This document shows positions 57,001 to 64,000 of a stretch of 64,000 nt of DNA, piece by piece. Numbering within the stretch: position 1 is the first letter of the stretch; every line of letters starts with the position of its first letter. The notes under the pieces are model-generated. The model had not been told where the DNA came from and did no database searches. It worked only from the letters and a program-made list of their open reading frames with translations. This DNA comes from Hymenopellis radicata (taxonomy: Eukaryota > Basidiomycota > Agaricomycetes > Agaricales > Physalacriaceae), in NCBI GenBank assembly GCA_015501595.1, contig JADNRX010000004.1, positions 496,001 through 560,000 of the forward strand, given 5' to 3'. The translations under genes were made by a program, and so were the position numbers.

Positions 57001-58567
57001 CCAGCCTCATCTTCGACACGTTGTGGTCTTTGATCACTTTTGGGCATCGTATGTCGTACAGATCGTCTTCGAACACTTCACTGACGATATCCAAGCTGAT
57101 GGGAGACCTCTGCCCAACCAAACTTGTCTTGTGGACATGCCAGATGATTTCTTCCGTGTACGGCTTGTTTGTGTCATCCTTGACACTTGCGGGATGTGCT
57201 TCGACCGTGGAACTCAGAAGAAGAAGTTGGATAATTTTTTGACCATGTTCCAGGTAGAATTGATGTCTAGAAGTTCATCCGGTTGCTGATTCTGTGGCGT
57301 CATTAGTTCTACATGCTTTGCAAGCAACCTCTTCCAATGGACGTCGAATTCATGCTTTCAGAATCGCTCGAGGTACGCAAGTTTTCCGGCATGAATACAG
57401 GCTGACTCGTCTTTATGCAGGCTGTAAGACCGAAGTTGGAACTCATAAAAACCATCGAAGAAGCCGCGGTTGCTGTTGATGAGATGTTGAACTCTACTCT
57501 CCAAGCAGGGGAATGTGAGCCTTGGTTATGACGCTCTTAGATGGCATACTGACGTTTCTTTAGTGGATGACACAGAGGACGGCGAAGTGGGTGAAGAGAG
57601 CAGTGATGAAGATGATCGTGGTGAGCATGACAAGGAGGAGGAGGAGGACGAAGCCGAGGCTACCATTCTCGACGAAACAACCGTAAGTGTTCCGATACAC
57701 CCCCATGCTTACTTAACTAAAGTGGCTCAGAACGAAGAGAGACCCCCATCGCCTGAAGAAGAAGTGGTCCTGTCCAAAGCACAGGAATATTTAGGCCCAT
57801 CAGATGAAGCCGATGCCGAGTTCGCCAAGGAACTCGCAAAATTGGTGACCGATACTTCAGTGGAGTCTCGCAAAGTTGACAAGAAGACCGCTTTGGCCCT
57901 CTGGGACTCGGCTGTTTTGCCTGCTATGCGAAAACGACGCGACGAATCAGACGACAATTCGGATGCTGATAAAGTCGACACAATGAAATTCACCCTTCTA
58001 TCACGTCGTGGAAACAAGCAACAGGTTCCCTTATCTTGACTCCTCATCGTCGCTGGCTTACAAACGTTTTTCACAGACCCGCCAATTGGCCGTTCCGTCA
58101 GCGTCTGCTCTTGCGGTACACACGCGCTCTGCCCAACTCCAAGACAAAGTTGAACAACAACATCTCAAACGTTTGGTCTTAGACTATGAACAACGCGAAG
58201 AAGCAGAGGAACTGAAAGGTACAGAACTTGGTTTTGTGATTTCGCGCATCTGACGCGTCAGCAGCTCTCGAATTGCAAAATCGCATGGGCGCAATCAAGA
58301 TTCGCTATGTTCAAGGATGAACTTGATCTCCGCTAACCTGTTCCTGGGCAACGTCAGTCTCTCACCATATATGCGGGTGAATCGCTTCAGCCGAGCCAGC
58401 CCGACAACCATTCTGGTTCATACAGTTCACATAGCACGTCGGCAAGCTGTAGCGACGCTTGCTTGCACATCAGCGCTCTTGCGCCTCCGATTAGCACAAA
58501 ACCCTTGGAGTCACGAAATGACCGAATGATAAAGGAGGTGGAAGGGCAGGTGCACGAGTTGGAGTAA
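54091..58567 (+). CDS. NMD2: nonsense-mediated decay factor UPF2/NMD2
   Basis: Bridges Upf1 and Upf3 in nonsense-mediated mRNA decay. The start MDSAANGSPQNPKLDEERAR is followed by three MIF4G-type regions, e.g. LKRHTALIKRIKQSVAVENR, DEIAGATIEGILRCKSERDV, LRVCSELALIGIITDAPGRS; FLTQVPKSRTDLLPHYSRLV, FGVVPVHLVLHMFKVCLDDF, LLEGCGRYLLRNEDTRERFG; and KIKYSSIALLAMLTYDLQRY, LLSSSLIFDTLWSLITFGHP, CVILDTCGMCFDRGTQKKKL. The acidic UPF2 C-terminal region (EESSDEDDRGEHDKEEEEDE) and a Upf1-binding-like tail follow. One base is missing near 56895 (DQVL/EDIRRG). The last junction is open: a 49-nt intron (58309-58357, branch GCTAAC) would extend the protein by 69 codons to 58567; without it the stop is at 58320. 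Confidence 0.93.
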
Positions 58568-58708
58568 ATTTAGATAGACATTTCGAAGATCCCACGCTCA
58601 TTTCGTAAATTCATATATTTCATCGAGTTTTACGGGTCAGTGCAGAACTTCCATCTGCATGCAGCGCATATAAACTGGCTTTCTGTGCGACGTGTATGTT
58701 TTCTTCTA

Positions 58709-60125
58709 ATGGAATCTCGGCGAATTCCAACTACCTGCCTGGTGACGGCCAAGGGGAGCTCCAAGCTCAACCAATATCGCCGAGAGAGAAAGTTGCATTC
58801 TTCCAAGGATGGGACTGAGGTTATGCTCTACACTGACGAGGTGCAAAGGCGGAGAGTGGTAAGCCATCTACCGCACTATGGTGCCTTTAGCTAACCAGTG
58901 TCTTAAGGTGGTAAAGGCCGTCAAGCGCAACAACACCCAGGACAAGGTGAAGGCGTTCAAGAAGAAATTTGCCTGCAACAACGACCCTCCCAGCTCTCAA
59001 CAGAGTATCGAGCGCGAAATTTCGATATTAAAGGCGTGTCAACATCCGTGCCATGTGCAGTTGTTGGAAGTCTTGGACGATCCTTCCAAACAAAGCGTGT
59101 ACTTGGGTGCGTGTTCATGGCATTTGCTCTAACCACCGCTCACATTGTTCCCAGCCTTGGAGTACCTATCCGGCGGACAAGTGCAATGGGAGGAGAACGG
59201 CATGCCGACGTTGACGGTTGAGCAAAGCCGCCGCGTTCTACGCGATGTGATTGTGGGCCTAGAATACCGTTCGTACCCCATTTCATTTCCGCCCATCCTA
59301 CTCATTCTGCGCATAGTCCATTACCACGGCATCATTCATAGAGATATCAAGCCCGCCAACATTATGTGGTGCGAGAACCGAACCTACGTCAAAATCATCG
59401 ACTATGGCATCTCACACTTCAGTGAAAGTCTACTTCAGGTCCCATCTTCCCACCCTTTAAAAGATATGGACGTTGTTAGACAGTGCCCGTCTTTCAAAGA
59501 AAACGATCTTTTGAAAGTTCGCGGCACGGGCTACTTCTTCGCGCCCGAAGTGGTGTGGTATCCTTCTGACATGACACCCTACACCTCTTCCGATTCCATA
59601 GCAGCGCAGTCCTCGCCGATACTGGTATCCTCTTCCATTCACAGGCCTCCCGTGACGGAAGCTGTCGATATTTGGTGTTTAGGCGTCACCGCGTTCTGCT
59701 TCTTCTTCGGCCGTTTCCCCTTCAACCCGCCTGGCGGAGGGCAGCATAACCTTAATAAGGAGATCTTAGAGAGGGATTGGCCAGTCGCGTCGACCATGTG
59801 CGCGGATGATGTGCCAACCGGCGGGGACGCGTCGCGTGATGTGGATGGACATGTGTTGAACATGCTGAATCAAATGCTACAAAAGGATCCTTCTCAACGA
59901 ATCGAACTTTCGACACTAAAGGTGTGCCACACATCCTATTTTCCTGTTCGTGATACTAACAGCTCTTTTTCGCAGCGCCACAACTGGATATTGGACGGGA
60001 TCCATCAACCTGAAGCGTGGTTAGCTTTGACTTCCCCTTCTAAATTATATGCGCGCCCGACGACGTGGTTCCGTCGCTCGCTCTCGGCGTTGCAGAATCT
60101 GCTTCCAGGCGTGACAAAGTCGTAA
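58709..60125 (+). CDS. CaMKK/Sak1-Ssp1-like protein kinase
   Basis: Serine/threonine kinase resembling the Ca2+/calmodulin-dependent kinase kinase group that activates AMPK/Snf1 in fungi. After KLNQYRRERKLHSSKDGTEV (where the glycine loop should be) come VVKAVKRNNTQDKVKAFKKK, REISILKACQHPCHVQLLEV, YLSGGQVQWEENG, VLRDVIVGLEYLHYHGIIHR and DIKPANIMW. Then YVKIIDYGISHFS (DYG in place of DFG), LKVRGTGYFFAPEVVW, VDIWCLGVTAFCFFFGRFPF and MLQKDPSQRIELSTLK. Four introns after the first exon join in frame; the start ATG (58709) is the first in this frame, but a longer N-terminus via upstream exons is possible. The HRD-type loop (HRDIKPAN) and APE are intact, so catalysis is plausible despite the odd loop. 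Confidence 0.82.
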
Positions 60126-60610
60126 TTCGACTTGGGTATCTTTTCGCGGACTTCATCTTTAGATTACAGATTTTCGGACTTGGTGTACCTACCTGTATCA
60201 GCATACTTACTGGACTTTGGTTTGATTCATCTGCACTGCAGTTGCTTGTGAATACGATTTAGAATACTGTGCATATATTTTCGGTCATCCTGATCTACAA
60301 TAGTCAGACACCCAACTCTTATACAACACTCAGTACATTCGCGAAGCTACAGCGCAGACTTATGATACTACTATGATACAACCTTTCGGGCAGGAACACT
60401 CATCGATGTTCCTCTACTCAAAGAGTTTATTGTGTGCATAGCACCATTGACAAGGTTGACGCGGAAAGGAAATGACGATGTCTATCCAGGCATTAGAGCG
60501 CGATGATTCCGTATAGGCGCAATGAGTTTGCATACCACTGCCGGAGCACTGGAGTGTAAGTACTTCAGATCAGAACAGTCAAATGAGGAGTAATATAATG
60601 CATTAGAGGC
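60126..60610. other. intergenic, convergent 3' ends
   Basis: About 485 bp between the CaMKK-like kinase (+) and the HAD hydrolase (-). Nothing recognised beyond expected 3' UTR sequence. Confidence 0.45.
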
Positions 60611-61661
60611 TCATCCATCGTGAGCAACAAAGGTTTGCTTGTCATCGGAGAAGATATCGTTCAGGCTTTCAATGACTTTGACGCCACTCCACACATCGGC
60701 GCCAACTTCTGTATTCTCTTCTGATGGGCGCCGGAGCAGAAACGTTTGCATCCCGGCCTCAAGGGCTCCGAGATAATCACTACAACGGCATGAGCATCAT
60801 TACCAGATTTGAAAGTATAGCCCACCTCTGCAGCTCATCGCCAACATGTAGACACTGATTCATCTGAATGGGCCGCTTGACGGCGTGAACCTTGTTGGCA
60901 CGTTCTAGCGCACGAAGAAAGATAGCGCTCGAGGGCTTCTCTATGCCTTCCTCTTCACTGAGAAGGATTGGTTTCAGGTAATTTGGGAAGTCCAAATCCT
61001 TCAGTACTAGCCCTTTGGGAATTCAAGGCTTAGACGAGAGCTGCGAAGACATACTTAATATCTGAAGGACGAACCGGTTCGAGCGTCGGAGTTGCTTATG
61101 ACGGCTGTCAGGACGCCTAAGGAGTGCAGCTTTTCAACTAGATTGACGACATCATCTAAACTGATTGGAGCAAGCAGGATAAGGTACTGACGAGTAGGTA
61201 TCGCGTCATCGAATGCTTTGTAGCCCTCTTTAGAGCTAAAACGGTGCATAAGATTGTCCACAATTTGAGGCAGGGAGTCTTTGAGAGCTATCCCATGATC
61301 TCTCAACCACAGCTATGTACGTGTCAACGCAAGCAAACGCACCTTGGGGATCCGCGCGCGCGGACAGAGCAGTCCGATAGATGACTTCCGACCACCAGTC
61401 ACGGCTTCCCTTATCGTACGCAGGCCTTTCGCGTTGTAAAGCCGCAAGAGCTAGTACGAAGCTTCGTCAAGATGATCCCTTTACACCAGCTATATTGATA
61501 CCGGACTTGAATGAGGTCTTCAGAATGTTGGGATTCAGAGTACCCAGGAACGGTTCGAAAGCCAAAGAGTATTGCACATGGATAGGATATCGAGGCATTA
61601 TCAGAGTGTGCAGGACGTCAAAGGTCACCAGGCGGATGGGAACCGACGCAGGCGCGTACAT
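60611..61661 (-). CDS. HAD-superfamily hydrolase (HDHD3/REG-2-like)
   Basis: Phosphatase-like haloacid dehalogenase hydrolase, substrate unknown. The N-terminus MYAPASVPIRLVTFDVLHTL carries motif I as FDVLHTL, in which the second Asp of DxD is replaced (Asp-Val-Leu). Later come SRDWWSEVIYRTALSA, KFDDAIPT-like KAFDDAIPT, LGVLTAVISNSDAR (motif II), PNYLKPILLSEEEGIEKPSS (motif III Lys) and CLHVGDEL/DYLGALEAGM (motif IV). The family is the eukaryotic HDHD3 group. Introns are short; one possible intron (36 nt, after AIPT) is a multiple of three and may be retained. A one-base shortage near 61082 is needed to link SNSDAR to FVLQIL. The C-terminus is VIESLNDIFSDDKQTFVAHD. Confidence 0.8.
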
Positions 61662-61819
61662 GCAGGTGGTAGGAAAGGAAAAAGTTTCAAGACGTCATTG
61701 ATGTAGCTGTTAGCGCGCACTTGAGTTGGGTAAGTACCCTTCGTACAATTTTCATTCAGTTAACGACTTTACGACACACAATATCTACTTATACAGCTCC
61801 CTATTTCACCTGAGCCTTC

Positions 61820-63130
61820 AAACCCATGCTGTACGGAACAATATGAACCCAAAAATAATCAAAGCCAAGGCTAGGACGGACTTGGGGTGCGCAGATGGCT
61901 TCAAAGAAGAACCGTGTGCTCCTGCTTCATCGATGGCGTCGATTTCATCTTGGGTCAATGGAGCTACAAGGTTAAGGATGATTAGAGGACAGCTCCGAGG
62001 AAGGACGTTCAAAAAACACACGTAGATCAGCAACAGCTTGGTATTCTTTCAATCTTTTGACGTTAGACGTAGTCCTGCAAGCGATATTAGTCAAGTAAAT
62101 GGACGACTAGAAAAAAACTAACGTTACGATGACCGCTCCTTTGCTCCGGACCCATAAGAATATGACCTGAGCGGGAGTGGCGCCAAGGCGGGCAGCAGCA
62201 GCAGCTACTGGAGCATCAACTGGTCCTCCTGGAATCCGAGTTATGGGCCTAGAGTATGGTTAATCCGGCAGTACACGAGAGGTTGCAGTTGACTTGCGTA
62301 AGACTGCTGTACGCCTCAGTAACGATCCCATGCTGAGCAGAGTATTCAAGAAGTGCCTTGTGCTCTGCATAATTGTAGGGGTGGAAGCGGATCTGTCGAC
62401 GCGTGAACCCGGTGCTGGGCATGCTGATGCATATACTTACTTGGTTGACAGCAGGTTTGATTCTCGCTGTCTTCAGGAGAGTTTGAAGCTGTTCGACATT
62501 GAAGTTACTGACGCCGATAGATCTGATGAAGATTCGTTGGAGTGAACACGCGTCAATGAAGGAAAAGACTTACTTCGCAAGTCCTTCATCCTTGATGCGT
62601 TCCAATTGCTTCCACCCGTTCTCGATATCATTTTCAATCAATCCGGGAAAGTGGATGAGATATAGATCAACCTGCTTCAGGCCGAGCTAGGAACCTTGGA
62701 CGTGAATATTGCGAGAGAGGTAATTATAGCATAGATAAGGCACCTTTGACAGGCTGGCGTTGAGGGCATCACGTACATCTTCCCTACCCCACTTGGTGGT
62801 AATGAAGAGGTCGGAGCGCTCGAATCCACTTTCCTTGATAGCCTGACCGACGCTCTCTTCGTTGTTGTAGACTAGGAAGGAAAGCAATGATGTGGGTACC
62901 CGTACGTGAAAGAATTCCGTGATCGAGTTCTGCTTACTTTGCGCAGTGTCTACATGAGAGAAACCGTTATCCAGAGCTCTTGCCACGTATTCTGTGGCAT
63001 CGTTCCCAAACAAAGCTGTCCCAGTACCAAAGGCAATAGCTGGAATCTAGAGACATGTCAAGTTGAGCAAGAATTACAAAAACAACCTTGCCTTGTTGCC
63101 GTCGTTGAGAGCAATCTGTTCAAAGGGCAT
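61820..63130 (-). CDS. aldo-keto reductase with C-terminal hydrophobic tail; two GC-AG introns
   Basis: NAD(P)H-dependent reductase, substrate unknown. The start [13 protein letters not shown] joins [20 protein letters not shown] across an intron with a GC donor (AAG|GCAAGG, 63048-63091). Then [21 protein letters not shown] (active-site Asp/Tyr), [12 protein letters not shown] (Lys), [10 protein letters not shown] (His), [36 protein letters not shown] and [11 protein letters not shown]. The next intron also has a GC donor (AC|GCAAGT, 62249-62297) and leads to [20 protein letters not shown], then [20 protein letters not shown]. After [16 protein letters not shown] comes a basic stretch and [18 protein letters not shown], a strongly hydrophobic C-terminus that would act as a tail anchor. 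The frame is clean throughout. Divergent from SND1. Confidence 0.9.
62249..62297 (-). other. GC-AG intron in the second aldo-keto reductase gene
   Basis: 49 nt from GCAAGT to CTCTAG, with GATTAACC as likely branch region. The junction AC|G CCC gives [12 protein letters not shown], which fits the reductase family. GCAAGT is the consensus GC donor. No GT donor in the neighbourhood keeps this frame. Confidence 0.75.
63048..63091 (-). other. GC-AG intron after the first exon of the second aldo-keto reductase gene
   Basis: 44 nt from GCAAGG to CTCTAG. Removal gives [16 protein letters not shown], the standard reductase N-terminus. Reading through gives a stop within a few codons. Confidence 0.75.
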
Positions 63131-63352
63131 GGTAAGAGAGCAACCAGTGTGGCTGACGCGTCGCAAATTGCGCCATCGTGCAGTGAGAATCTGCAGAAGA
63201 GTGGGAAATGACGATCCCAGGGGCTTTAGAACTAAACAGGGATAATCAACGGACACTGATTCTTTTTGGAAGGACTCCCGACTCTCTCACTCTTGTCTTT
63301 TATCCTCTTGTCTTGCGAGTTTGCGCTACACCTCTTAAAATCCGACGACACA
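63131..63352. promoter_or_regulatory. divergent promoter region, aldo-keto reductase / SND1
   Basis: 222 bp between start codons. The SND1 side is pyrimidine-rich (about 63270-63320), as common before fungal start sites. Confidence 0.35.
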
Positions 63353-64000
63353 ATGTCTATGAAAGCGGTCAGTATCTTTGCCTTTCTCAATATCAACACG
63401 CGTTTACTTGTCTCACAGATTGTAAAATGTGAATACATACTGCTGTATAATACCAATGTCCACTCTCATCTTTGCGTCCAGCCGTAATTTCGGGCGACTC
63501 GCTCGTGCTACGTGGCCGACCTGGACCCCAAGGACAGCCCCCGAAAGAGCGGTTCGTCTGTTGTCTTGACACGTTGTCCGTTTCCAACCGTGGCGTGCTA
63601 GAATTCTACATCTCGCTGATATAGGCGCACCGCGTATGGGTTCCTCCACTAGGGAGGATGAGGTGCGTAATGCCACGATTTTCCGATGTCATTCTGACCC
63701 TACCCCAGCCTTGGGCCTTCGAATCCCGAGAATTCCTACGAGCACTCGCAGTCGGAAAGGAAATCACATTTGTCTCGACACATTCACTGCCACCGAACGA
63801 CGATAATCCCCGTGACTTCGGTACTGCAGAGATCGGAGGACACGACGTTGCCTCTGAATTACTCAAGAACGGCTGGGCCAAAGTTAAAGAGTTGAAGCGT
63901 GATCCCACCGACGAAGACACGCGCAAACGTGAGCTCGAGAACGAAGCCAAAGCTGCTGGCAAGGGCCAATGGAACCCCCATGGTCCCCAGGTATAATCCA
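63353..64000 (+). CDS. SND1: SND1/Tudor-SN (staphylococcal nuclease-like plus Tudor protein), 3' partial
   Basis: RNA-binding and nuclease protein of RNA silencing, splicing and stress granules. Only the first SNase-like domain lies in the window. Exons encode MSMKA|IVK|SVISGDSLVLRGRPGPQG, QPPKER|ILHLADIGAPRMGSST, then REDE|PWAFESREFLRALAVG and KEITFVSTHSLPPNDDNPRD. GTAEIGGHDVASELLKNGWA, VKELKRDPTDEDTRKRELEN and GKGQWNPHGPQ follow, and the next intron starts at 63990 (GTATAA). The first two introns (starting GTCAGT and GTGAAT) and two further ones are canonical and in frame. The window ends here; the remaining SN domains and the Tudor domain are beyond it. Start context ACACAATGTCT fits. Confidence 0.93.

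Noticed and set aside
61168..61203. 36-nt intron in the HAD hydrolase as evidence of ultrashort introns
   Set aside because: Its length is a multiple of three and read-through stays open, so it may simply be coding.

Overview
The window is nuclear DNA of a mushroom-forming basidiomycete (Agaricomycete-like fungus). The evidence is the gene structure: about 30 closely packed genes, most split by many 45-60 nt introns with GT/GC..AG ends and CTAAY-like branch sites. The gene set also fits: a secreted barwin/double-psi beta-barrel protein, an F-box protein, a small Mug135-like protein, EXS and BRCT proteins of fungal type, and a Wee1 kinase with a long disordered N-terminus. Intergenic gaps are short, many neighbours are head-to-head or tail-to-tail, and I found no transposon, rRNA, tRNA or CRISPR array.

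Layout. 0-5 kb: 3' part of an ER cyclophilin, a secreted barwin-like protein, and the GCN5 acetyltransferase. 5-14 kb: NAD-formate dehydrogenase, an EXS-domain membrane protein, the tri-snRNP protein SNU23, and cytosolic isoleucyl-tRNA synthetase. 14-24 kb: Rtt107/Brc1 BRCT scaffold, a SAM methyltransferase, a Pbs2-type MAPKK, a BAG co-chaperone, a RING/TRAF-type ubiquitin ligase, and a small Mug135-like protein. 24-34 kb: a Ser/Thr-rich wall protein, an F-box protein, TTC27, an Rrn9-like protein, mitoribosomal uL13m, and an aldo-keto reductase. 34-49 kb: a homeodomain factor, Wee1, UDP-glucose pyrophosphorylase, and a Sec7-PH Arf exchange factor. 49-64 kb: a type II membrane glycosyltransferase, an ATRIP/Rad26-like checkpoint protein, UPF2, a CaMKK-like kinase, a HAD hydrolase, a second aldo-keto reductase with a C-terminal membrane tail, and the 5' end of SND1/Tudor-SN.

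Most genes are housekeeping and do not form a metabolic cluster. Three act in the DNA-damage/replication checkpoint (Rtt107, Wee1, ATRIP-like), and several act in RNA work (SNU23, UPF2, IleRS, uL13m, SND1).

The main novelty is at the level of splicing. One intron of the formate dehydrogenase gene is best read as a spliceosomal twin intron (stwintron, one intron nested in the donor site of another). There is a 17-nt microexon in the RING gene, and there are up to four GC-AG introns, two of them in one aldo-keto reductase gene. Separately, many conserved genes carry 1-2 base frame breaks, mostly repaired by adding one base, often to a short homopolymer. This looks like residual sequencing deletions, but the breaks are densest in formate dehydrogenase and the EXS gene, so decay of those genes is not excluded.
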